A DNA stretch of 64,000 bases from Streptomyces sp. R28 (GTDB lineage Bacteria; Actinomycetota; Actinomycetes; Streptomycetales; Streptomycetaceae): positions 1,302,001 through 1,366,000 of the forward strand of contig NZ_CP163439.1 of assembly GCF_041052385.1 (NCBI RefSeq), in the 5' to 3' direction. A program made the position numbers and the translations under genes. The notes beneath the pieces were generated by a model, which saw nothing but the letters and a program-made list of their open reading frames with translations, was not told the DNA's origin and made no database searches. Each line of letters begins with the position of its first letter. Position 1 is the stretch's first letter. Shown in pieces: positions 53,330-62,614 of the stretch.

Positions 53330-55465
53330 ATGACCATGGAACAGGAAACCTTCCGCTGGGGGCACGAGGCCCTCCAGCTCGAGATCGTCGTCGATGACGA
53401 CGGCAGCCCGCGCCTCACGCACGTCGGACTGCCCGGCGAGGCGCGGACAACCCCTGGTGCGTCCCTGCCCCTGTTGGAGGTGATGGCCACGGGGCACGGC
53501 CGCGGCTGGTCGGGCAACCGCCTCGTCGGCACCGAGCTCGGCGGGCGTCTGCGCCACCGGACCCATCGCGCGACCCGCGACGGCGACTGGCACACACTCA
53601 CCGTGCACCTCCACGATCCGGAAACCGGGCTGGCCGCGGAAGTGACCTACCGATCGCCGGACGGCATCCCCGTGCTCCGCAGCGAGGTGACCCTGCGCAA
53701 TGAAGGGCAGACCACGCTGCACCTGGAGTCGGTCAGCTCGCTCGCAGTGGGCTGCCTCACCCCCCAGGACCCGGCGGCCATCGACGCAGCGGACCTGCTG
53801 TGGGCGGAGAACGACTGGCTCGCCGAATGCCACTGGCGGCGACAGCCGATGCGCCTGACCACACCGGCCCATGGCGGACGGGTGAGCAACGGGCACGGCA
53901 GATCCGGCTTCGCCCTCAATGGACAGGGCACCTGGTCCAGTTGCGGACACCTGCCCATGGGCGGCCTGACGGACCGCCGCTCCGGCCGCACCTGGGTGTG
54001 GCAGATCGAGCACAACGGCGGGGGCTGGCGCTGGGAATGCGAAGAGCGCGACAAGGCGGCATACGCGGCACTGTTCGGCCCCACCGACACCCACCACGGC
54101 TGGCGGCACCCCCTTGAACCCGGCGCCGCCTTCCGCACCGTACCCGCCGCACTGTCCTTCAGCGCGGACGGCGGCCCCGACGCCGCGTTCACCGCGCTGA
54201 CCCGCTACCGCCGCGCCCAGCGCCGCCCGCACGCCGACCACCAGCGCCTGCCCGTCATCTTCAACGACTACATGAACTGCCTGATGGGCGACCCCACGAC
54301 CGAGAAGCTGCTGCCGCATATCGACGCGGCGGCCGACGCGGGCGCGGAGTACTTCGTGATCGACGCCGGCTGGTACGACGGCGACAACGGCGGCTGGTGG
54401 ACCACCGTCGGCGCCTGGGAACCGGCCGCCTCACGTTTCCCCGGGGAGAAGGGGATCCACGAAGTGCTGGACCGCATCCGGGAACGCGGCATGGTCCCCG
54501 GCCTGTGGCTGGAGCCGGAGGTGATCGGCGTACGCAGCCCCATGGCCGAGTCCCTGCCCGACGAGGCGTTCTTCCGCCGCGACGGCGTCCGCGTCACGGA
54601 GGCCGGCCGACACCACCTGGACCTGCGCCACCCGGCCGCCCGTGCCCACCTGGACCAGGTCGTGGACCGCCTGGTCGGCGAGTGGGGCGTCGGCTACCTC
54701 AAGCTCGACCACAACGTCGACCCCGGCTCCGGCACCAGCGCCCACCCCGGCGAGACCCCGGGCGCCGGCCTGCTCGGCCACAACCGGGCGCACCTCGACT
54801 GGCTCGACGGCATCCTGGACCGCTACCCGCACCTGGTGGTGGAGAACTGCGCCTCCGGCGGCATGCGCTGGGACCACGCCCTGCTGTCCCGGATGCAGTT
54901 GCAGTCCACCAGCGACCAGGAGAACCTCCACCGCTACGCGCCCATCGCGGCGTCCGCGCCCACCGCCGTCACCCCCGAACAGGGTGCCGTCTGGGCGTAC
55001 CCCCAGCCCGAGGACTCCCTCGACGAGGTGGCCTTCACCATGGCCAACGCGCTCCTCGGCCGGATCCATCTCTCCGGCCGCATCCCCGAACTCGAGCCGG
55101 AGGCCCGTGCCTTGGTCCACGAGGCGGTAGCGGCGTACAAGGCCATCCGCGCCGACCTGCCGCAAGCCGTGCCGTGCTGGCCACTGGGCCTTCCTGCCTG
55201 GGACGACCCCTGGATCGCCCTGGCCCTGCGCACTCCCGCCATCACCTACCTCACCGCCTGGCGCCGCCCTGGAACCGACGCCACGACGACGCTTCACCTG
55301 CCCCACCTGCGGGACACCGCCGCCCGAGTCGACCTGCTCTACCCCGCGGTCAGCCAGGCCGTTTCCGCCTGGATGCCCGACACGGCCGAGCTGAGCCTGA
55401 CCCTGCCCACGGCGCCGTCCGCCGTCCTGCTCCGCATCACCCCCACGGACTCCGGCGCCCCCTGA
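53330..55465 (+). CDS. GH36 alpha-galactosidase
   Basis: 711 residues, no signal peptide, so intracellular. Beta-sandwich N-domain, then a barrel with FNDYMNCLMGDPTTEKLLP, VIDAGWYDG and GLWLEPEVIG. Nucleophile Asp460 in YLKLDHN, the ENCASGGMRWD motif, and acid/base Asp529 in TSDQENLHRY. It releases alpha-1,6-galactose from galactomannan- or raffinose-type oligosaccharides. It occupies the place next to the second control region where locus A has lacI, and leads the rightward set GH36-GH43-GH5. Confidence 0.95.
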   Translation: MTMEQETFRWGHEALQLEIVVDDDGSPRLTHVGLPGEARTTPGASLPLLEVMATGHGRGWSGNRLVGTELGGRLRHRTHRATRDGDWHTLTVHLHDPETGLAAEVTYRSPDGIPVLRSEVTLRNEGQTTLHLESVSSLAVGCLTPQDPAAIDAADLLWAENDWLAECHWRRQPMRLTTPAHGGRVSNGHGRSGFALNGQGTWSSCGHLPMGGLTDRRSGRTWVWQIEHNGGGWRWECEERDKAAYAALFGPTDTHHGWRHPLEPGAAFRTVPAALSFSADGGPDAAFTALTRYRRAQRRPHADHQRLPVIFNDYMNCLMGDPTTEKLLPHIDAAADAGAEYFVIDAGWYDGDNGGWWTTVGAWEPAASRFPGEKGIHEVLDRIRERGMVPGLWLEPEVIGVRSPMAESLPDEAFFRRDGVRVTEAGRHHLDLRHPAARAHLDQVVDRLVGEWGVGYLKLDHNVDPGSGTSAHPGETPGAGLLGHNRAHLDWLDGILDRYPHLVVENCASGGMRWDHALLSRMQLQSTSDQENLHRYAPIAASAPTAVTPEQGAVWAYPQPEDSLDEVAFTMANALLGRIHLSGRIPELEPEARALVHEAVAAYKAIRADLPQAVPCWPLGLPAWDDPWIALALRTPAITYLTAWRRPGTDATTTLHLPHLRDTAARVDLLYPAVSQAVSAWMPDTAELSLTLPTAPSAVLLRITPTDSGAP

Positions 55466-55509
55466 ACCACCCCACGTCTGCATCATGAACCGACGAGAGG
55501 ACCCATCGG

Positions 55510-57024
55510 GTGCCCCCTCTGCACCAGCCGGGCGGACGCTTCGCCAACCCCGTGATCCCCGGCTTCCACCCCGACCCCAGCGTCTGCCGCGTCGGCAACG
55601 ACTACTACCTGGCCTGCTCCAGCTTCGAGTACTTCCCCGGCGTACCGCTGTTCCACAGCCGTGACCTGGTGCACTGGAGGCAGATCGGCAATGCCCTGGA
55701 CCGGCCGAGCCAGTTGCGGCTGCCGGCCGACATGCCGTCCTCCGGCGGGATCTACGCCCCCACCCTGCGCCACCACGACGGGCGCTTCTGGCTGATCGTC
55801 ACCAACTGCAGCGAGGGCGGCGGCAACCTGATCGTCACGGCCACCGACCCCGCCGGACCGTGGTCCGACCCCATCTGGGCGCCGGGTGTGCCCGGCATCG
55901 ATCCCGACCTGGTCTGGGACGAGGACGGCACCTGCTGGTGCACGGTCGCCGGGGTCGCGCAGGTCCGTATCGACCCGTCCACCGGGCAGACGTACGGGAC
56001 TCCGCACCGGCTCTGGTCGGGCGGGCCCGGCGCCAAGGCCCCGGAGGCTCCGCACCTGTACCGGATCGGCGACTACTGGTACCTGCTCATCGCCGAGGGC
56101 GGCACCGAGCGCTGCCACGGTGTGTCGATCGCCCGCGGCCGTACGCCCAGCGGCCCGTTCGAGCCGTGCCCGGCCAACCCGATCCTGACCCATCGCGGCA
56201 CCGACCACCCCGTCCAGAACACCGGGCACGCGGACCTGGTCCAGGCCCCCGACGGTTCGTGGTGGATGGTGCTGCTCGGGGTACGGCCGGGCGGCGGCAC
56301 CCCCGGCTGGCACGTGCTCGGCCGGGAGACCTTCCTCGCGCCCGTGACCTGGGTGGACGACTGGCCGGTCGTCGGCGAAGTCGTCCTGGAACTGCCCGAG
56401 TTGCCGTGGCCCCTCTCCCCCGCCCCCGTCGAGGAGCACCGGGACGATTTCGAGCTCGCCGAGCTGCGACCGTCCTGGATCTCCCTGCGCGACCGGCCCG
56501 CCGAGCACTGCACCACCAAGGAGCGCCCCGGCTGGCTGACGCTCCGCGCACGGGGCGGCTCCCTGGACGAGCCCGACGCGGTGTTCACCGGCCGACGCCA
56601 GCGGCATCTGTCGTGCCGGGCGCGCACTCTGGTCGATGCCGCGGAGGGGAGCGGTGGCCTCGCCGTCCGGCTCGACGAGCAACACCACTACGCGATCGAG
56701 GTGTCCGGCCCGCGGGTGCGGGTGATCGCGCGCGTCGGCTCCCTGCGCACGGTCGTGGCCGCGCGGTCCGTGCCCGCCGGGCCGGTGGCCCTCGCCGTCA
56801 CGATCACGGAACCGCCCTCTCCGCACGGGCCGTGCACCGGACCCGACGTGGTCTCCCTCGGCGTCGAACAGCCCGACGGCACGTTCACCGAGCTCGCGAC
56901 CCTCGACGGCCGCTACCTGTCGACCGAGGTCGCCGGCGGCTTCACGGGCCGGGTCATCGGCATGTACGCCGCGGCAGGCACCGTCCACTTCGACTGGTTC
57001 GACTACGAGCCCCTCGACGGCTGA
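55510..57024 (+). CDS. GH43 beta-xylosidase / alpha-L-arabinofuranosidase (copy B)
   Basis: 504 residues, GTG start with AGAGGACCC upstream. It is collinear with copy A at 10695 along its whole length (same VIPGFHPDPSVCRVGNDYYLAC opening, KAPEAPHLY acid, NTGHADLVQAPDGSWWMV), and differs mainly in the stretch around residues 290-315. Intracellular. Confidence 0.92.
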   Translation: MPPLHQPGGRFANPVIPGFHPDPSVCRVGNDYYLACSSFEYFPGVPLFHSRDLVHWRQIGNALDRPSQLRLPADMPSSGGIYAPTLRHHDGRFWLIVTNCSEGGGNLIVTATDPAGPWSDPIWAPGVPGIDPDLVWDEDGTCWCTVAGVAQVRIDPSTGQTYGTPHRLWSGGPGAKAPEAPHLYRIGDYWYLLIAEGGTERCHGVSIARGRTPSGPFEPCPANPILTHRGTDHPVQNTGHADLVQAPDGSWWMVLLGVRPGGGTPGWHVLGRETFLAPVTWVDDWPVVGEVVLELPELPWPLSPAPVEEHRDDFELAELRPSWISLRDRPAEHCTTKERPGWLTLRARGGSLDEPDAVFTGRRQRHLSCRARTLVDAAEGSGGLAVRLDEQHHYAIEVSGPRVRVIARVGSLRTVVAARSVPAGPVALAVTITEPPSPHGPCTGPDVVSLGVEQPDGTFTELATLDGRYLSTEVAGGFTGRVIGMYAAAGTVHFDWFDYEPLDG

Positions 57025-57157
57025 ACCAGGCTCCCTCCCCTCTGCCTCCCTCTGCCTCCCTCTGCTGACAGGGACTGACGTGGCCGACGGTGGCGCCTGT
57101 GCGCTGCCCGAAACCACGCATCGGATCACCCGTACGACCGACCGAAAGGCATGACAC

Positions 57158-58936
57158 ATGAAGGGCATACGGCAACCCGCACACCACCGCAGACGAGGCC
57201 CCGGCCGCCTGGCCGGCCTTCTGATGGCGCTGCTCGTCGTCCTGGGACTGTCCGGCAGCACCGCGATCGCCTCGCCCGAGGGCACGCCGCAGCAGGCAGC
57301 CTCCGCAGTCAAAGTCCCGGCCCGCGCCATGGACGCCGTCGCCGCGATGCAGCCCAGCTGGAACCTGGGCAACACCCTGGACGCGATTCCGGACGAGACG
57401 TCCTGGGGCAACCCCAAGACCACCAGGGAGCTGTTCAAGACCATCCGGGCGGAGGGCTTCCGCAGCGTCCGCATCCCGGTGACCTGGAGCGCACACCAGT
57501 CCGCCACCGCGCCCTACACCGTCGCCGACGCGTACATGAGCCGCGTCAAGCAGGTGGTCGACTGGGCGCAGGCCGAGAACCTCTACGTAGTGCTCAACGT
57601 CCACCACGACAACTGGCAGTGGCTCTCGAAGATCTCCACCGACCATGACAACGTGCTCGCCCGCTACGACGCCCTGTGGACCCAGATCTCCGCCGCGTTC
57701 CGTGACGAGCCACGCACCCTGCTCTTCGAGAGCATCAACGAGCCGCGCTTCGACGACGCCACGCCCGCGCAGAAGACCCGGCTCATGAACGAGCTGAACA
57801 CGTCCTTCCACAAGGTCGTCCGCGCTTCGGGCGGCGGGAACAAGGGCCGCCTGCTCGTCCTGACCACACAGGACGGCACCCCCTCCCAGGTCCTCATGGA
57901 CGAGCTGTACACCACGATCAAGTCGCTGAACGACCGTCAGCTGATCGCCACCGTGCACTTCTACAGCTGGTACCCGTTCAGCGTGAACATCGCGGGCGGC
58001 ACCCACTACGACGAGGTCGCCCAGAGCGACCTCAACCACGCCTTCGCCCGCATGCGCGACACCTTCGTCGCCAGGGGCATCCCCGTCTACGTCGGCGAGT
58101 TGGGCCTGCTCGGCTTTCCCGACATCAACCATCCTTCCCGCGTCGAGCGGGGCGAGGCACTGAAGTACTACGAGCACCTCGGACACGCGACGCGCCTCGC
58201 CGGAGTCACCACCGCGCTGTGGGACCCCGGAACTTTCGCCTACCTGAACCGCGAGACCCTGAAGTGGACGGACCCCGCCCTGATGGCGTGGATCAAGTCC
58301 AGCTGGACCACCCGTTCGGCGACGGCCTCCTTCGACAAGGTCTTCTTGAAGAAGAAGGAGCCGATCACGGCCAAGGGGATCACCCTGAATCTGAACGGGA
58401 CCACGTTCCGGGGCCTGTGGCACGGTGAGACCAAGCTCGTCGAGGGACGGGACTACACCCTCTTCGACAAGACGCGGCTCGTCCTCACGGTCGGCGCCCT
58501 GACCCGGCTGTCGGGCGACCGCGACTACGGGGTGAACGCCACGCTCCAGGCCCGGTTCTCCCGCGGGCTGCCCTGGCAGATCGAGGTGGTCACCTACGAC
58601 GAGGCGGTGCTGTCGGACGCCACGGGCAAGACCGACGCGTTCACGATCCCCACGCAGTACAAGGGTGACGTGCTGGCGACCATGGAGGCCAGGTACGGCG
58701 ACGGCAGCTACGCCGGCCCGAAGAACTGGACCGTGTACCAGGAGTTCAACGCGACCTTCTCGCCGGACTACCCGAACCACACGATCATCCTGACGCCCGA
58801 GTTCCTGGACTCGCTGCGCGACGGCGAACTGGTGACACTGACCTTCAACTTCTACAGCGGCGAAAAGAAGGTCATGTACCACGTCAAGAAGTCCGGAGAC
58901 TCGGTCACCGGCACTCACGTCCCGCCCATCCCCTGA
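57158..58936 (+). CDS. Secreted GH5 endo-glucanase/xyloglucanase with X2-like module (copy B)
   Basis: 592 residues. Signal peptide with HHRRRGPGRLAGLLMALLVVLGLSG. Acid/base Glu195 in FESINEPRF, nucleophile Glu314 in VGELG. C-terminal Ig-like X2 module as in copy A (12331), with which it is collinear. ATG preceded by CGAAAGG. Changes such as INEPRF for INEPEF and GELGLL for GEYGLL are near the active site, so the substrate range of the two copies may differ. Confidence 0.93.
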   Translation: MKGIRQPAHHRRRGPGRLAGLLMALLVVLGLSGSTAIASPEGTPQQAASAVKVPARAMDAVAAMQPSWNLGNTLDAIPDETSWGNPKTTRELFKTIRAEGFRSVRIPVTWSAHQSATAPYTVADAYMSRVKQVVDWAQAENLYVVLNVHHDNWQWLSKISTDHDNVLARYDALWTQISAAFRDEPRTLLFESINEPRFDDATPAQKTRLMNELNTSFHKVVRASGGGNKGRLLVLTTQDGTPSQVLMDELYTTIKSLNDRQLIATVHFYSWYPFSVNIAGGTHYDEVAQSDLNHAFARMRDTFVARGIPVYVGELGLLGFPDINHPSRVERGEALKYYEHLGHATRLAGVTTALWDPGTFAYLNRETLKWTDPALMAWIKSSWTTRSATASFDKVFLKKKEPITAKGITLNLNGTTFRGLWHGETKLVEGRDYTLFDKTRLVLTVGALTRLSGDRDYGVNATLQARFSRGLPWQIEVVTYDEAVLSDATGKTDAFTIPTQYKGDVLATMEARYGDGSYAGPKNWTVYQEFNATFSPDYPNHTIILTPEFLDSLRDGELVTLTFNFYSGEKKVMYHVKKSGDSVTGTHVPPIP

Positions 58937-58950
58937 CCGACCCGCCCCTC

Positions 58951-58982
58951 GCCCTGGTTGCCACCTTCCCGGCAACCAGGGC
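58951..58982. terminator. Bidirectional hairpin between GH5 copy B and lacI
   Basis: Perfect 12-bp stem GCCCTGGTTGCC / GGCAACCAGGGC with an 8-base loop, between two convergent genes. Confidence 0.85.
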
Positions 58983-59004
58983 ACCGGCGTCTGCGCGCGC
59001 CGCC

Positions 59005-60054
59005 TCACTCCGTTTTCGGCGGAGCCGTGCTCTCCCGGACGGTCAGAGTGGTGGCGATCTCCAGCCCCACCTGCGGCACCTGCTCGCCCCGGCCGAGCGT
59101 CAGGGCCAGCTCGGTGGCGGCTGCCGCCATCTCGGCCAACGGCTGGTGGACGGTGGTCAAGGGCGGATCCATCCAGGCCACGGCCGGTACGTCGTCGAAG
59201 CCCACCACGCTGAGATCGTGCGGGATGCGCAGGCCCAGCTCACGCGCGGCCTGGTAGACACCGAGCGCCTGCATGTCGTTCGCGGTGAACACGGCGGTGG
59301 GGCGATCGGTGCGGGACAGCAGCTCCCGCGCCGCGGTGTACCCGTGCTCGCGGGTGAGCTGGGTCTTCACCACCAGGCCGGGTTCCATCGGCAGGCCGGC
59401 TTCCGCGAGAGCTGACGAGTAACCGGACAGCCGGGCCAGGCAGAAGGGGTGATCCGGCCCGCTGATCATGGCAATGCGCCGATGGCCCAGCCCGACCAGG
59501 TGCCGGGTCGCCGCCTGCCCGCCTCTCCAGTTCGTGGCACCCACGAACGGCACGTCGTCGGGCAGTTCGTCGATCGGGTCGAAGACGACGAACGGAATGC
59601 CCTTGGCCGTCAGCTGTTCGCGCTCCGCCGGGGAGAGCTGCGCCACCGACAGGACGCACCGGGGGCGCCGACCGACCGTGTCGTCGATGGTCATGCCCGA
59701 GGTGTCATGGAGCCCGAACTCCGACACCAGCACACCGATCCGGTTCCTGCGGGCCACGCGCTCGACACCGCGGATGATCTCCACGGCCCACATGCTCTCC
59801 AACTCGCGGAACACAAGCTCCACGAGATTGCTGCGGTTCTGGGGAGCCTTGCGGTAACCGTGCTGGTGGATGAGCTGCTCGACGCGGGCCCGGGTCTCGT
59901 CCGACACCCCGGACCGGCCGTTGAGCACCTTGGACACGGTGGGCACGGAGACGCCCGCGGATTCGGCGATGTACGCGATCGTCACCGATGGGGGCCCCTC
60001 GCCGCCTCGACCGTGTTCGCCCGTCGAAGGTGTTCCCGCTCGGTTGTCCGGCAC
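59005..60054 (-). CDS. LacI-family regulator (second)
   Basis: 349 residues from GTG 60054. A 25-residue leader precedes the helix-turn-helix (VTIAYIAESAGVSVPTVSKVLNGRSGVSDETRARV); GGGGAGGGG lies upstream. Effector domain normal. It is divergent from the broken GH12 cellulase gene, and a CebR-type operator lies between them. By position it should control the cellulase and possibly itself. It is not closely similar to the LacI at 9554. Confidence 0.9.
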   Translation of the reverse strand: MPDNRAGTPSTGEHGRGGEGPPSVTIAYIAESAGVSVPTVSKVLNGRSGVSDETRARVEQLIHQHGYRKAPQNRSNLVELVFRELESMWAVEIIRGVERVARRNRIGVLVSEFGLHDTSGMTIDDTVGRRPRCVLSVAQLSPAEREQLTAKGIPFVVFDPIDELPDDVPFVGATNWRGGQAATRHLVGLGHRRIAMISGPDHPFCLARLSGYSSALAEAGLPMEPGLVVKTQLTREHGYTAARELLSRTDRPTAVFTANDMQALGVYQAARELGLRIPHDLSVVGFDDVPAVAWMDPPLTTVHQPLAEMAAAATELALTLGRGEQVPQVGLEIATTLTVRESTAPPKTE

Positions 60055-60191
60055 GGTCGCCTTTCCCCTCCCCTCGCCTGATGCGCGGCCATTGTCGCAT
60101 CCCTGCGGAAGCCGGCCTCGCTGCCGAGTCACCGCCCCAACAGGGTTGTCATGGACATGTCCTCGCCCTACAGTCCGAACGGAACGATGCA

Positions 60192-60205
60192 TGGGAGCGC
60201 TCCCA
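60192..60205. promoter_or_regulatory. CebR-type operator
   Basis: Perfect 14-bp palindrome TGGGAGCGCTCCCA, the established Streptomyces CebR (cellobiose-responsive) box, 67 bp before the GH12 start and 138 bp before lacI. Confidence 0.9.
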
Positions 60206-60271
60206 ATCCTGGGGAGGGAGAGCGCCCGCAAGACCCGCAACCTAGGCCGTACCTCGGAAAAGAGGCCCCAC

Positions 60272-61392
60272 ATGCGACTACCGTGCCTTCCCCGTACTCC
60301 CCGCGGCGCGTTGGGCGCTGTCGTCAGCGCGCTCGCCGTCATCGCGGCACTCTTCGTCGCGACGCCCCCGGCCCAGGCCGACACGACCGTCTGCGAACAG
60401 TTCGGCTCGACCGTCATCCAGGGGCGCTACGTCGTCCAGAACAACCGCTGGGGCACCAACGAGCCCCAGTGCGTCACCGCCACCGGCACCGGCTTCCGGC
60501 TCGCCCGGGCCGACGGTTCCGTACCCACGACCGGCGGGCCGAAGTCGTACCCGTCCCTCTTCTACGCTGCCACTACACCAACTGCTCGCCGGGCACCAAC
60601 CTCCCCGCGCAACTCGCCCGCATCTCCAGCGCGCCGAGCAGCATCTCGTACGGCTACGTCGGCGACGCCGTCTACAACGCCTCGTACGACATCTGGCTGG
60701 ACCCGACGCCCCGCACCGACGGTGTGAACCGGACCGAGATCATGATCTGGCTCAACAAGGTGGGCCCGATCCAGCCCATCGGCTCGCAGGTCGGCACGGC
60801 CACCGTCGGCGGTCGGGCCTGGCAGGTGTGGTCGGGCAGCAACGGCTCCAACGACGTGCTCTCCTTCGTCGCCCCGTCGGCGATCGGCGGCTGGAGCTTC
60901 GACGTGATGGACTTCGTCCGGCAGGCCGTGGCCCGCGGGCTGGCACAGAGCAACTGGTATCTGACCAGCGTCCAGGCCGGCTTCGAGCCCTGGCAGAACG
61001 GCGCGGGGCTGACCGTGAACTCCTTCTCGTCGACCGTCAACACGGGTGCCGGACCGGGTGGCCCGGGCGGGGCCACCACCTGCCAGGTGTCGTACGCGAC
61101 GAACGTGTGGCAGGGGGGCTTCACCGCGAACGTCACCGTCGCCAACACCGGTTCGGCACCCGTCGACGACTGGCGCCTCGCCTTCACCCTGCCCTCCGGC
61201 CAGCGCATCACCAGCACATGGAATGCCTCCCTCTCCTCGTCCTCGGGATCCGTCACGGCGAGCGGCCTGACGCACAACGCGAGCATCGCCCCCGGCGGCA
61301 GCCAGACCTTCGGGTTCCAGGGCACCTACGGCGGCACCTTCGCCGCGCCGGGCGGGTTCAGTCTCAACGGCACCGCCTGCGGCCAGGTCTGA
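60272..61392 (+). pseudogene. Secreted GH12 endoglucanase-CBM2, single-base frameshift
   Basis: It starts MRLPCLPRTPRGALGAVVSALAVIAALFVA (signal peptide, cut after AQA), then GH12 sequence to KSYPSLFYA. There the frame is lost: TACGCTGCCAC at 60563-60573 should read TACGGCTGCCAC, one G too few. The next frame continues CHYTNCSPGTNLPAQLARI, nucleophile Glu in RTEIMIWLNKVG, acid/base Glu in AGFEPWQNGAG, a Gly-rich linker and a complete CBM2 (CQVSYATNVWQGGFTANVTVANTG to ACGQV). All functional residues are otherwise intact, so the change is very recent or a sequencing error. Confidence 0.92.
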
Positions 61393-61399
61393 CAGGACC

Positions 61400-61430
61400 G
61401 GCGCCGGGCGCTCGCATGCCGCCCGGCGCC
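61400..61430. terminator. Hairpin after the GH12 gene
   Basis: Perfect 11-bp stem GGCGCCGGGCG / CGCCCGGCGCC with a 9-base loop. Confidence 0.8.
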
Positions 61431-61476
61431 ACGACGGCCGTCCCACCCGCACCCGCCGTCGACCCGGTGGGCGGGG

Positions 61477-61528
61477 GGGGTCGGTCCTCCCGGTGGCCGC
61501 GGACCTGGCCACCGGCGGGACCGACCCG
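61477..61528 (-). terminator. Hairpin downstream of the esterase-CBM2 gene
   Basis: Nearly perfect stem of about 20 bp (GTCGGTCCTCCCGGTGGCC with its complement), lying after the CBM2 stop at 61543. Confidence 0.75.
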
Positions 61529-61542
61529 CCTGGTCACTTCGA

Positions 61543-62576
61543 TCAACTCCCCGTGACAGCACAGGCGGTGCCGTTGAGGGTGTAGGAGCCCGGCGCGGCC
61601 GTGTCGCCGGTGTGGACGGCCTGGAAGCCGATGCCCACGGACGCGCCCGGAGCGATGGTGGCGTTGTGGGAGAGGTTCCTGGCCGTCACCTGGCCGGAGG
61701 CGGGCGAGTAGTCCGCGTTCCAGCCGGAGGTGACGGCCTGGCCGCCGGGCAGGGTGAATGCCAGGGACCAGCCGTGGATCACGGTGGTGCCAGTGTTGGT
61801 GATGGTGATGTTCGAGGTCAGACCGCTGTTCCACGCGCTGACGGTGACGGGTCGGATGCCTGGAACTGCGTGAAGAACTTCCACACCTCTCCCGGCAGCC
61901 AGGTCCTGCCGCTGTCACCGGGGGCCCCGTCCTGTGGAGCGGCGATGTGTCCTTCGTCGAACGCGGCCCAGGCGACCGGATGCCCGGCCGAGCAGCCCGA
62001 GTAGGTGGTGACCCGGTGCGTCAGGCTGCCCTCGGGCTCGGGCGGGTTCTGGGGGGTGCAGCCGTTGTTCCTGACGAACGTGTCCCGCATCGCCCGTCCG
62101 CCGGAGATGCCGAGAACACTGTCCCTGAGGCCGTGCACTCCGAGGTAGGCGATGGGCTGGGTGCCCCCGCCGGAGTTGGCCCAGCCGTTGTTGAGGCCTT
62201 GTGGTGCGACGAAGATGGCGCTGTTGTCCGCCAGGCGCTGGAGCCCGTAGTAGGCCCAGGTGCCCGTTTCCACCGTGCGGCCCGTGGAGACGTCGGTGGA
62301 GGTGCCGCCCAGCCAGTGGAACCCGAAGATCAGCCGGTAGGCGCGGTTGCGGTCGTAGCCGTCCGGGATCCGCAGGATGAAGCTCCGGTTCTTGCCGCCG
62401 CTCTGGATCGTGTACGTACCGCTCGTCAGGGTGGGGGCCTTGCCGCAGCCGGGGCTCGCGGCAGCGGTGCTGACGGGCGCGGCAGCCGTGCGGCCCAGTG
62501 CCGTGCCGCCCATGCCGAGGACCAACAGCACCGCGACCAGGGCGGGCCACAAGAGGAGTCTCGTCCTTGTCATCAT
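61543..62576 (-). pseudogene. Secreted CE1/PHB-depolymerase-like esterase with CBM2, internally deleted
   Basis: ATG 62576, signal peptide TRTRLLLWPALVAVLLVLGMGG. The esterase domain reads GCGKAPTLTSGTYTIQSGGKNRSF and FGFHWLGGTSTDV, then GLNNGWANSGGG jumps straight to TQPIAYLGVHGLRD. The roughly 45 residues between, which in relatives hold the GFSYGG nucleophile serine, are absent. The catalytic His region (AFDEGHIAAPQD) remains. At FFTQFQASD a second junction fuses out of frame to VTVSAWNSGLTSNITITNTG, the CBM2, which has lost its linker and first strand. The product would be inactive feruloyl/acetyl esterase. Confidence 0.88.
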
Positions 62577-62614
62577 GCGACTCCCCTTCTGTTCGAGCAT
62601 CGCCATGGGTCGGG

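Noticed and set aside
57035..57070. CCTCTGCCTC tandem repeats upstream of GH5 copy B
   Set aside because: Three short 10-bp units in a low-complexity pyrimidine stretch; likely slippage with no sign of function.
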